Below are positions 22,923 through 33,495 of a stretch of DNA of 64,000 nt, in pieces. The stretch is from Melastoma dodecandrum (taxonomy: Eukaryota; Streptophyta; Magnoliopsida; Myrtales; Melastomataceae). Location: positions 1,550,001-1,614,000 of the forward strand of contig JARUPY010000252.1 in assembly GCA_029817715.1 (NCBI GenBank). Reading direction: 5' to 3'. A program made the position numbers and the translations under genes. The first letter of the stretch is position 1; each line of letters begins with the position of its first letter. Below the pieces are notes generated by a model. It made no database searches, was not told the DNA's origin, and saw nothing but the letters and a program-made list of their open reading frames with translations.

Positions 22923-25900
22923 ATGGAGAAAATGGAAGTAGAAAGCAATGGAGTAGAAGAGGTGAAGGATGGTGGGAAGGACTCCGGGAATGAGAAAACC
23001 GATGACGGACAACTGGTCAAAGAAGACAAAGATAAGCAGGAGGGCAAAGATGAGGATAAGCCTAAAGGTGAAGCGGTGGAATTTGAAGCCTCTAGAGAGG
23101 AAAATGGAGACAGCGCTGTCCAAGAGATGGAATGTGAAAGGAACGCTGAGAAGGATGTTGATGTGGACGGGGTCAAGGATGTGCAGATGGCTGATCATGA
23201 GGACAAAACCGAAGAGGAAGTGAAAGATTCTGAGGAGAAGAAAAAAGAGAATGATACAGAGGGAGTTGAAGGGGGTAAAGAGGAGAAGAGTGCAGAGGAA
23301 CTAGAAGAGAATAAAGAGGTCAAGAATGTGGAAAAGGTGGAGGAAACTAAAGAGGAGGTGAAGGATCCAAATGAATTGGAAGGGAGTCAAGAGGAAAAGA
23401 CTGCACGTGAGGGTGAAGAGGAAAAGAAAGATGAGAGCAGTGAAGAAGGCCTTGAGAAGGAGGATGATGAAGGAAAGCTTTCAAATAACAAAGAGAAGAA
23501 AATTTCCAGGAAGCGATCAAGGCGAAAAAGTGCTGGAGGGAGACGTGATCGGAAGAAGAAAGAAGCAGAAGCTGGAGTAGGGGAAGAAATAGCTAAAAAG
23601 AAGGACACTGAGTCGAAGAAGATTATAAAAGAGGAAAAGAAGGAACAAAAGGATGAAAAGGATCTCAATCGCACTCCCTTATCGTCAGATCGCCCTGTTC
23701 GAGAGCGGAAATCTGTGGAAAGGCTGGTATCAATTATTGAGAAGGATGCTAACAAGGAATTCAAGATAGAGAAGGTATGTGTTGAAACTGAAGAACATGA
23801 GCTATTTCATGTCTCCTGCTACTGTATTTGGTTGTTAATGCATCTTCATTTTCACTTCAAATTGCAGGGTCCAGGAACACCATTGAAGGACATACCAAAC
23901 GGTACGCTAGTTTTGATTTGTCAGTGCTTATTCAAAAGATGTCATGTCCTAATTATAGATGCAATGTTCAACTTTTTGTATTGCAGTGGCATCTCAATTA
24001 AGGAGGAGAAATGATGAAGCATTGAAGCTGCTTCATAGTCTACTTTTTGGAAGGAGATGCAAGGTGTTATGTTGTGAAACTTCTTTTGTGTCGGGATTTC
24101 CCCTGGCAAGATTCAGTTATGCATTGTTGATCAGCTTTCTTCCCTTGACATGCAGCCACATGTAAAAGCACGCTCTTAACACCATTTTGTGAATGTCAGG
24201 CATTTGAAATCAGGGGCCATATTTCAAAATTTTCCGGCTTCGTGTGGCATGATAATGAGGTAATTTACTCAATGAGAGAGAGATGAGACAAGCATCTGAT
24301 GATTTAAAATTTTCCCGATAAAAGAGGAAATAGAACTATGTGCAGGCAAGGGCTAACTGGAAACATATCAGGGAAGGGAGCGGAGGGCTAACTTTGTAGT
24401 TTGTTTATAGATTTTTGTAATCTTCCTTTGCATTGTGCTCTTATTTTTATTTATTAAATTTTTTGATGTTGCAGGAGAAACAGAAGAATAAAGTTAAGGA
24501 GAAATTTGACAAGTGTACTAAGGAGAAGCTGCTGGAAATTTGTGATGTGCTTGACATTCAAGTTTCAAGAGCATCCACAAAGAAGGTTGGTTGATTTGTG
24601 GTGATAAGCATTGATACCTTCACTGTTGTATCTAAATATTACAACATGAAGTGTGGCCTTATTTGTGGAGTGGTGAGGTGCGCCTGTCTTCTCAGGCACT
24701 ACCAGAGCATGTGATTGCGGCTATGTTTTCTTCAGAAATTGATACATGCTTTAGTTAAAGACATTGTGACTGGAAATAATCAGTTTGACATTAGTTGAAC
24801 TGTGATTGTGCCTGTAGGAAGAACTTGTCTCAAAGTTGATGGACTTTTTGGTGGCTCCATATGCTTCAACTACTGTTGTACTTGCTGAAGAGGTATGAGA
24901 CTGAGACTGAAATGACCTTCCAATTTAGTTTGTCATCTGTTTATCTTAAATAGCTTCCTTGCATAAATGTGCTTCATGTGTCGTCTCTTAACCAGCCTAC
25001 TAAAGGCCAGAAGCGCAAGAGGGTAGTGAAACAAAGTGCATCAGGTTCTGCAAGGCGGTCAGTAAAGGTACGGTTGTATTCCTTCCCAGTGGTGTGATCG
25101 TGTGATGTCTAGTCGAGCATTTCATTATCTTTGTCAGAATTCTTCAAATTTTGAGTTATTTTTTGCAGATAATTAAGCCCAGTGGTGTGATCATGTGATG
25201 TCTAGTTAACCATTTCATTATCTTTTGTCAGCATTCTTCATAATTCGAGTTATTTTTTGCAGATAATTTAGGAATTTTGTACAAGTATGTTTGCACCTTT
25301 GTTTTTTGTGTTGATGCCTTAGGCTGTGCTTGGAAATTAAGGAAAGGAGGGGAGAAGAAAGGAAAATATGAGAAAAGTTTGAATTGCTAGGAAGAGAAAT
25401 TTATCGGGATGCGTGTTTTCCTGGTTTGAGTTTCTTTTCTCACCTAAACAAACACACCTGTTTGGATGCTTTCTGCAGAGTCGCAAGAAGAATGGGGATT
25501 CTTCAAAGAGAAAGGACAGTGGGTCTCCGTCCGATTCGGACAATGCTTCGGAAGAAGACGAGGAAGACGGGCCAGATGAGTTAGAGACTGAAAATGGTGT
25601 TCCTGAAAAATCTGACGACGAGATGGCGGATCAATCGGAAAGTGAGGAGAAAGATGCGTCTCAGGAGTCGGCGGATAAAAAGAAGCAGCGGAAGAGTAAG
25701 AAGGCAAAGTCATCTGGAAAGAAAGATTCTTCTTCTGGAAAAGTCACTAATAAGAAAGGCGTGACGACACCCAAAAAGCCAACTTCAAGTCGGTCTAAAG
25801 CAGTGGATGACAGCGAAAGAAGAGTATCGTCAAAGAAGAACGAGAAAACGGTAAAGAAATCTGCCACTCCCGTATCGTCAAAGAAGAACGAGAAAACGGT

Positions 25901-26719
25901 AAAGAAATCTGCCACTCCCGAGAAATCTTCTGGTGAGGAGAAATCTTGTTACTTGTATCATTTTTTTTTTGGGACATGCTAACCAGCTTTTGTTAGACAG
26001 AAGTTGTCTTTTTCTTCTATTGTAGATGCAAGCTGTGTCAGACGATTGTCTTTTTAAGCATGTGCTGGTAATGACAAACCATTTCTTCCTTTTTCCTAGG
26101 GAAAAGAGATGCCAGAGGAAAGGGCAAATCTAAAGATGCAACACCGAAGCCTAGTGATGAAGAGTTGAGAAATGCAATCTGTGAAATCCTCAAGGAAGTT
26201 GACTTCAACACTGTGCGTCTCTGACATTTCCATTTTGCATGCACTTCTCCTGTGTAGGATAGTCGTGTGCACCATTCGCCACCTCAGTTCTTTTGTTATT
26301 GGGGTGATGACTGCTAATGTATTCGTTTGTGGTTCCTTTGTTATTGGGGTGATGACTGATTAGTATATTCGCTTGTGGTTGGTAAATATTAATTTGGGAT
26401 GCTTTTCTGCAGGCTACCTTCACTGATATCCTGAAGCAGCTCGGTATGTTTTTGCTCTCTCGAAGTGTTTTCTAGACATTTTCTAAGGATTAGATAAGCT
26501 TTGTTTCAACATAAGTTCGTCTGTTTCTCAGCCAAGCAATTCAAAGTGGATCTGACCCCTCAAAAGTCATCAATAAAGCGGATGATCCAGGAAGAGCTAA
26601 CCAAGCTCGCGGATGAGGCCGAAGACGATGAAGGCGAGCCCGAGAAGGAGGAAGCCGATGCCGCGAAGGACAACGCCACTGCCGCCGCCGTGGCTGATGT
26701 TACAGAGGTGAAGGCCTGA
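22923..26719 (+). CDS. DEK-domain chromatin-associated protein
   Basis: Eleven coding exons (22923-23774, 23868-23901, 23987-24063, 24200-24259, 24475-24585, 24818-24892, 24996-25067, 25479-25932, 26100-26212, 26413-26443, 26532-26719) give 688 residues. The first 250 are almost wholly Glu/Lys/Asp. Then come RPVRERKSVERLV and the SAP-like DEK core (LKDIPN, LLHSLLFGRRCK, FSGFVWHDNE, KCTKEKLLEICDVLDI). A second Ser/Lys-rich linker follows. The C-terminal DEK domain has ELRNAICEILKEVDFNTATF and TDILKQLAKQFKVDLTPQK, and the tail is acidic. Plant DEK proteins bind nucleosomes and histones, affecting chromatin accessibility, flowering and salt response. The start is the first in-frame ATG. The linker holds an exact 16-residue duplication (VSSKKNEKTVKKSATP). 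Several introns also hold duplications. Confidence 0.93.
25085..25270. repeat. 93-bp tandem duplication in a DEK intron
   Basis: Two similar copies, 25085-25177 and 25178-25270, both start CCCAGTGGTGTGATC and end with TTTTTTGCAG plus a short tail. Each copy therefore carries a splice-acceptor-like TTTTTTGCAG, although the acceptor used is at 25478. Confidence 0.85.
25824..25919 (+). repeat. 48-bp coding tandem duplication in DEK
   Basis: Two copies, 25824-25871 and 25872-25919, match at essentially every base and encode VSSKKNEKTVKKSATP twice. The unit is a multiple of three, so the frame is kept. Confidence 0.93.
26292..26381. repeat. 45-bp imperfect tandem duplication in a DEK intron
   Basis: Copies at 26292-26336 and 26337-26381 share TTTGTTATTGGGGTGATGAC and ATTCG-TTGTGGTT. 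It lies in the intron before the short exon 26413-26443. Confidence 0.75.
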
Positions 26720-27104
26720 CCTGATGCCACCCCAATCTCCTCCAGGAGAGTAGACGTGCAGGATAGAGATGTAGTAGTAGCGGTAGCTTGTAATTCTCGC
26801 AGCATGTCCTGTTGTTTGTTTTGTAGTGATATTTTACCCTGTGCTGTAATCTAACATCCCCCTAACTTATGAAAAAACAATAGTAGGGCTTGTATGAAGG
26901 AGCAGCTGGTTGACAGTGGTCCCTTTTCACTTATGTTCTCTCATTGGTATTAGCGACCCTTAAGAGTTTGATGATTCCTGTGACCCAGAATTACTGTATT
27001 CTCTGTTTTAGAAGTGTGATTGGGAACTTATTTTGGTCTTTGGATTGCTTTGTCTGAAATGATATTTGCCTGCCATTTCAAATGGGAAATACAGATTTAA
27101 TCCG
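26720..27104. other. 3' regions of DEK and pectate lyase
   Basis: No gene seen. The two genes converge here, and the sequence is most likely their 3' untranslated regions and terminators. Confidence 0.5.
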
Positions 27105-28437
27105 TCAGCACTGCTGGCCGATCTCGCAGTCGAGTGCTCCAGCGCTTGGATCTTTAGTGGTTAGCAGTGAAGCTGGCCTCGCCACCATGCTCGAAGCTTT
27201 CAGGTAGCTCGAAGCTGATTCCTGCCCTGAAGGTGTGAAGAAAGCACCATTCACCATCAGGTCCCTGTCTGACCTCCAGTTCCAGTCCTTCCATTCCTCG
27301 TTACCTTCCCTCTTTGTCACCTCCTTCGTGTTCAGGTTGTCCGATGCGACGAAGACGTTGCCCTGGCTGTTGATGGTTGGGTTCGCACTCCCCCCAATGG
27401 CATACATCTCCCACCCGGAGTACACATTGTTTACTATGTGGAAATACCCGTGCCTGCACCTTGGCATTCTCTGGACAAGGCCATCCCCGAAGAAATTGAA
27501 GGCGATGGTGACTTGCATGACCCTGTCGCCAATGTAATCGTCGCTGTGCCCCAGCAGCATCGCCTCGTTGTGCCGTAACATGTAGTTGTTTGAGATCGTG
27601 ATGGATGTTGATCCAATCACCGCGTCGATGAGGCCATCACTGCAGCTCTCAAGAGTGCAGTGGTCGATCCAGATGTCCCGGGCGGCGTATAGGGAGATCC
27701 CGTCCCCGTCAGATAGTCCCCTCATCTCGACGAGCTCGGGCGTCTGCCTCACGAGTGCGTTCCCTGACGGGACGCAGTGGTGTATGTAGATGTTGTGTAC
27801 GATGATGTTGCTCACGTTTTGAATGGTGATACAAGGCCCATCCGAGATCTGGATGTTATGCCCTCTCCCGTCAATGGTCTTGTACGAGTTCATCACGAGC
27901 TCCTGCTCCAGTTTGATCACCATATCACGATCGAAGATGATCCACAAAGGTTCGTCCTGAATCACACCGTACCTCAGGGTCCCTTCATGTGGGTTCACCG
28001 CATTGTCGCCTGCATCTGTCACCATGTAGATCTTCCCATCTCGGCCGCCAACTGCATTTCGTCCGAACCCGATCGCACAGTCAGCGAGCATCTTGCGATT
28101 CGAGTTCCAGTTAGGATCGCACCTCCAGCAGTCGTCGATCGGGTTCCCTGTCCTGCATGAGCTCTCCCCCAGCGATCTTCTTGTCAAGTTCCTCCTGTAA
28201 GGGAACTAATTATCAGCCATAACAAACTTACAGCATCAGACAGAGATTAGGACGGCACACCATAACACGTAACCACGGCCAAGGCACGCACACAAGCACA
28301 TACTTCAGTCACACCACAACTCACAATGCAACCACTTCTGGCGGATCCGTCAATATCCTTGCAGAAGAAGCTGCGGCCAAGCAGGCGGATAGTAGCAGCA
28401 ATATCGCAGCTGGGAAGGAGAAGGTTGGTGCCGCCAT
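27105..28437 (-). CDS. Secreted pectate lyase (polysaccharide lyase family 1)
   Basis: Two exons (28437-28325, 28194-27105) give 400 residues. A classic signal peptide ([17 protein letters not shown], about residues 10-26) leads into [20 protein letters not shown] and the parallel beta-helix of PL1 enzymes. Conserved positions include [17 protein letters not shown] (calcium-site region), [16 protein letters not shown] and the catalytic Arg block [15 protein letters not shown], then [16 protein letters not shown]. It cleaves de-esterified homogalacturonan by beta-elimination in the cell wall, with calcium. All catalytic motifs are present, so it should be active. Length and the C-terminal Cys are normal for the plant family. 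The start is the only ATG giving a signal peptide, and the splice (TT|GTGAGT to CAG|G) restores VVALRNLTRR. Confidence 0.95.
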
Positions 28438-29637
28438 TGCTGCGAGAACCTCCTCCCACTCTTCGGAACCGCCACCTCCGCGGCCTTCTATATGTACAAA
28501 TGAGGAAAAAAGGCGCCCGAGTGGTGGTGGGCTACGATGAGAGCATGGTCGTCCGACAGGGGCCCGGGCGTTTCGACCCCAGGACAGCTAAACAACATTA
28601 CATGACCAGTCCAGATCAGATGTCGGTTTTAAGTAATTTGTTTTTTGAGTATTTTTTGACAATGTAAGAAATGTTTTTGATTGTTTATGAAAAACAGTAA
28701 TTGATTTTTTTTTACCGAATATTACAATCACAAGAACGTAAAATGTGTCAAAACTTAAAAGGTTAGACAGACAAAGGAAAGGTGAGGAGAAAAGATGGAT
28801 GCATCCAGATTGGGTAAGTTCGGTGGATTTTAAATGCGAGATGGGAAAATGCAGATGGGACTTTTTAAAGTGTTTAAATTCGAACTTTTTAGACAAATTG
28901 AGTAAGATTTCAATAAACTACTACTAATAATGATGATTTATGGGGAGAAGAAGGGGGGGTGGGTGTCGGCAGTGATTAAATACTACTGTCGACAACCAAA
29001 GTGGTAGGAGGAAGAATTCAATGCAATCACTGCTTGTTTTGTCTCCCATTTCAAACTTTCACTCAATCCGAATGGTAAAAGAAAGAACATCACTCCACCT
29101 CCTCCCAATATCACAACACCCACTTTAGTTCGGTTATTTACATCTTGGTGTGCCGTCTGCAAATAGTAGCGCCTCATCTCTCCACCTAGTCACAGGGTGG
29201 GTGCGTACTGCTGTGGTTTTGATTGGAGTGTGGAGGATGATGATGATGATCGTTTGGAGGAAGATTAAAAGCATTCAATTCATGGGTCAATTATTTGGGG
29301 GGTGTTCAACAACTATAGCTAGTTAGTTAATGAATGGGCTTACCAGGATGGACCACTATGAATTGGACCGACCCACAAGCTCTATGCTGATTCCTCAAGC
29401 TCCAAGATGGAGCGATGACGACAGAGATATGTTCAACGAATTGGCCCAACTACATCCAAAGGATGATGTTGTTCTTCTTTTCCTTCACCAAATTTAAGTC
29501 AAGCCTACAAATGGGTGGGTGGGACTCTTAATTGCCAACTTAATTTAATCCAAGCAATATTATGATCATCATCATCATCGTAGTCACTAGGTTATATATA
29601 TATATATATTGGTCGAAATTGCCAGTATAGTAGTACA
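28438..29637. other. Intergenic: pectate lyase promoter and AT-rich spacer
   Basis: No gene seen. A TATA-like ACATATAGAA lies just upstream of the pectate lyase (about 28490). Trinucleotide repeats (GAT)n at about 29238-29252 and (CAT)n at about 29563-29578, and a TA dinucleotide run at 29592-29609, are present. Confidence 0.4.
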
Positions 29638-29871
29638 ATGATGAAGGCCTTCTACAACCATAAGAGGCCTTGTTTCCTATGGAGTCTGATCCCCATCTGC
29701 CGCAGGAGGAGGAGGAGGAGGCCTACGGTCCGACTCATGTTCCAGGGAAAGAAGAAGCGTGGAGGCAGGCGCCTGCGGCAGAAGCAGCAGATTGGGTTCT
29801 TGGCAATTGGGTTGGTGTTGAGGGTCATGGCCGGCGGAATTATCTCCGTTGCCACGAATGGCTCTTTCTGA
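29638..29871 (+). CDS. Small basic ORF (RRRRPTVRL type)
   Basis: A single-exon 77-residue ORF lies about 30 bp after a TA-rich stretch that could serve as a TATA box. It contains seven consecutive Arg then PTVRLMFQGKKKRGGRRLRQK, and its C-terminal part is hydrophobic (GFLAIGLVLRVMAGGIISVA). Small plant proteins with an RRRRRPTVRLG motif are known to me from several genomes, but I know no function. It could be real or chance. It ends 78 bp from the convergent end of the Nudix gene. Confidence 0.35.
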   Translation: MMKAFYNHKRPCFLWSLIPICRRRRRRRPTVRLMFQGKKKRGGRRLRQKQQIGFLAIGLVLRVMAGGIISVATNGSF

Positions 29872-29948
29872 ACTGGTGAAACGCGGAATCTTAGTAGTCA
29901 GATATTGTAAAGATAAAGATAGTTTCACTGACGGTCGACGGGAGCTTC

Positions 29949-31459
29949 CTAATCTTTTAGATCCTGGGCGTTGTGGTACAAGACGCAAGACTTGTTCTCC
30001 AGGACAGACATCACTCCCCTCGGGGTGAACCCAGTGGAGGAGACCCCACCCAGCTGCACGAGGCAGATCTCGACCACGTGCCGGCATACCTCGTCCTCCG
30101 TTGCGAATGGCTGGGCCGCAAACTGCTCCATCGGCATCCACTGCCAAGCCGCGATCCAAACATTCGGAACATCATCATCGTTCACGTTTTACATAGGGCG
30201 GGCGATGCATGCTCTCGAGCAATTGCATTCTCCATTCATAAACAAACACTGCCCTTATACCGTACCTCAGCAGCGTCGATCTCGGATTCTTCCACCTGAA
30301 TGTCAAAGGACGTGGGGCGCAGGGCGCAGATAAAGGTCAGCTCCGACCAACTGAACAGTGCATTGTGCAACTCCCTGAGAAATAACGAAACGACACAAAA
30401 TTCAGTATCCCCAAACTCTGCCCCGCATCCTACCGGAATAAATACAAATCTGGATCGAGTGCAGGAGTTTACTTGACAGAAAGTATCTTCAAGAACTCTG
30501 TATCAATCTGAACACCCGCAAAGTAAAACAGAATATTAATATCAAGGCAATGAAATTGAAGGCTTATAAGCTTAGGAGGGACATTGGGCTTACACCAGTT
30601 TCTTCCTTGACTTCTCTCACAGCAGCAACATGAGTGTTTTCCCCCTGTAATACCTTCTTTTTAGCCAAAATTTTCAAGATTCTGTACCTAATTTTGACTG
30701 GAAATCTTCTTTACTCGTTTGAGGTTTCTAAGAATGGAATCGTAATGCTTGAAGAAAATTTTTTTTTTCTTTTTTTACCTCATTGACGGTGCCAGTGGGG
30801 ATCTTCCATACTCCGCGGAATTTCCCCTTCTTCTCCTTCACGACAAGAACCTGTCGACCGAGAACCACCAACATGACGAATCAAGGGACGGACTACTCTG
30901 ACGCCGAAGGCCCGGCGAGGCGTGGTCGAGGAGGGAATAGTCGTTTTTGTTTACCTCTTTCGTCCTATCGTTCAGGACAATGGCGCCGATGGTGACGCGG
31001 TGAGTTGCGCTCCCTGGGAGAGTACACGGAGTGGTCTTGGGGATCCAGAAGGCCATCATGAGGTAATCCTGCTGGGCGTGATGGTTCTCAAACCCTTCCC
31101 TCGCCGCGACCTCGTGGAGGTTCTCGAGCCCCCTGGAGAACCGGATCCACACCCCGTTCTTGCCCTACGAAGTCGAGCTTCAACTCAAAAACAACTCTAC
31201 CACAGCAACGACTATCATTCGGCACCACTACCGGGCAGCAGCAGCAGCTCACCTGTCTCTTCCACAGCAACATGGAGTTCCTAAGCAGCCTGGAGAATGC
31301 CTCCGGCGACAACGCGCGGTCCTGCTTCTTCATCTCCACGGTGACTCCCCCGAACTCGTCCTCCCTTGCGGGGAGCACAGCGGGATCCTGCCTTTCCATC
31401 GCCGGATGCTTTGGCTTGACATCGACCGGCGACATGTTCCAGGCAGAATCGACAGACAT
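29949..31459 (-). CDS. Nudix hydrolase (plant NUDT2/6/7/10 type)
   Basis: Seven exons (31459-31253, 31164-30955, 30850-30779, 30644-30594, 30507-30473, 30374-30266, 30140-29949) give 291 residues. A pre-Nudix region (GKNGVWIRFSRGLENL, EGFENHHAQQDYLMMAFWIP) precedes the Nudix box GTVNEGENTHVAAVREVKEE-TG, which fits Gx5Ex7REUxEExGU with all metal-binding glutamates present. Plant relatives hydrolyse ADP-ribose or NADH-type nucleoside diphosphate substrates in the cytosol and modulate redox and immune signalling. No transit peptide or membrane segment is seen. The start at 31459 is the first in-frame ATG, and a second at residue 9 is possible. All junctions are GT-AG. The C-terminal part (WMPMEQFAAQPF to the end) is typical for the group. 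The substrate cannot be told from sequence. Confidence 0.93.
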
Positions 31460-31996
31460 ACTGGTATGCCGAACCGGAATCACCAAAGAAAAACAAGGAT
31501 CGAGGTTGGACTCGCCGGGCTTTCGATATACTCTTGGAGGGGCACTTCTTATAACGATCCAAAGAAGGAGTAATCGCCTTCAAATCGGAAATGATGGATT
31601 TTATTACATTTTCCTTAGCAGGGGAAGAGGGGACCATAATGTCGCGTCATCATCTCTTACTAACGTTGTACCCTTTACCGTTAATAATCATAAAAAATAA
31701 TAAATAAATTTAATAAAATTGAATTTTAAAATGTAAAATATACGATAACAAAATTTTTTTTATTATACAATATTATTACTATATTTAGGTTATAATTTTT
31801 TTTTGACGAATCTTGAATTTTATCGTGAGAAAACCAAATAAGGTCTTAATATTGTATAACATTTCTCCAATAGTAGTTGAGTTCCAAACTCTCGTTAAAT
31901 CGTCTTGCAATCCGCCTTAGTGGTAGTAACCCCACAATAGAGCTATCATCCGACTTTCATAGATTTTACAGATTATTAACAACATAAAAAACTACA
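31460..31996. other. Intergenic: Nudix promoter and AT-rich spacer
   Basis: No gene seen. From about 31680 the sequence turns strongly AT-rich and leads into the 163-bp repeats. Confidence 0.4.
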
Positions 31997-32481
31997 GTCC
32001 AACTTCAACTTCCAACTTACTTAATTTAACGATTAAAATCTTATAATAAAAAACATATAAAATACTTTAATATTATTATTTATTTTCTTTTACCTTTTCG
32101 GTCCATAATTGAAATTTATAAATTAAGGCATATTTGGTTTTTTTGTGATAAAATCTACGGTCCAACTTCAACTTCCAACTTACTTAATTTAACGATTAAA
32201 ATCTTATAATAAAAAACATATAAAATACTTTAATATTATTATTTATTTTCTTTTACCTTTTCGGTCCATAATTGAAATTTATAAATTAAGGCATATTTGG
32301 TTTTTTTGTGATAAAATCTACGGTCCAACTTCAACTTCCAACTTACTTAATTTAACGATTAAAATCTTATAATAAAAAACATATGAAATATTTTAATATT
32401 ATTATTTATTTTCTTTTACCTTTTTAGTCCATAATTAAAATTTATAAATTAAGGTATATTTGGTTTTTTTGTGATAAAATC
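31997..32481. repeat. 163-bp AT-rich tandem repeat, three copies
   Basis: Three consecutive units begin at 31997, 32160 and 32323, each starting GTCCAACTTCAACTTCC. Units 1 and 2 are nearly identical and unit 3 has more changes. The shared end of each unit is TATTTGGTTTTTTTGTGATAA. No ORF or promoter motif is evident. Confidence 0.93.
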
Positions 32482-33495
32482 TTGATAAAAAACAATATAA
32501 AAATATAAGTCAGTGACTAACAAATTAAGTTTTCGACGAAACATGAAGATTTTGTAATAATTTTTAATATTATCGCCATTTAAAAACTGTTGGCTTTCTC
32601 CACGTCACCCACCAAACGGGAAAGTCTTTTTGATATTTTAAAAAATGGTGGCGATTTATCCCGAACAGAGAAGGATAGAGATATTTGTGGCTGGTAAATT
32701 GGCATTTGATGACTCAAAATGTTTTTTTAATGATTGCTTTTGCTATCCAATTTTGACCAGCCAAATCATCACCGTTTCCTCGATGGATGAAGTCTGTGTT
32801 ATCATTACACTGCCACAGGATGAGGAGCAGGAGGAGGCGGCGGCGGCGTTTAAGGCGAAGACACCTACAAACTCAGATTAAGACCTAAATGGATATGAGT
32901 TTTCTCTTCCTGACTCTCATAATGTTTCGTGGCCTCCTCCACACACGTCCATTTCACAGCACATTTCAATTGAAATTTAGGAAAAAGCCATTTGAACGAA
33001 TAAGCGTTGGACCGAAAGATATATTCAATGGTGGGTCAAGAAAACCAATAGGAGGAGCGGAGCGGAGCGCTTTGACCAACTCGAGTTGGGGCACAAAGGA
33101 AGAAAGGGACAATGTTTTGCTATTTTAGTCAAAAGGAGGTTTGTATGTTATTGGAGCGAGTTGGGTATCAATTGTCATAGTCTCAATCCACATAATGTGA
33201 ACTCATTAAAAAAAAGAATTAAATCATGGGTTGTTTTGTTTTTTAATATATAAGAAAACGAATAAATAAAGTCGGGGGACTTCACATTTCTCTTGAATTT
33301 AGGCCCAGCCCATTAAGGCCCATAAGTATTAGGCCCCACCCGGATTTCCGTCGTCGTCCCAGCATTTCAAATTTTCAATCCCGCCGAGGCACAAATCTCC
33401 GCCGTCCATCCCCGGGGCGTTTGGGTTACCGTCGCAGCCGGAGACTGAAGCGGGGCCGAAGAATAAGAGGAAGTGGAAGGAGTAGTAGGAGGAGG
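32482..33495. other. Intergenic with WYRD promoter
   Basis: A 78-residue ORF (32645-32881, MVAIYPEQRRIEIF...) resembles no family I know and is probably chance. GGCCC-type site II motifs at about 33301-33340, four in 40 bp, are the likely promoter of the WYRD gene that follows. Confidence 0.45.

Noticed and set aside
22820..23176. Ser/Pro-rich ORF antisense to DEK
   Set aside because: Shadow of the acidic Glu/Lys repeats of the DEK exon.
32645..32881. 78-residue ORF starting MVAIYPEQRR
   Set aside because: No recognised motif, no promoter, lies in low-complexity intergenic DNA.
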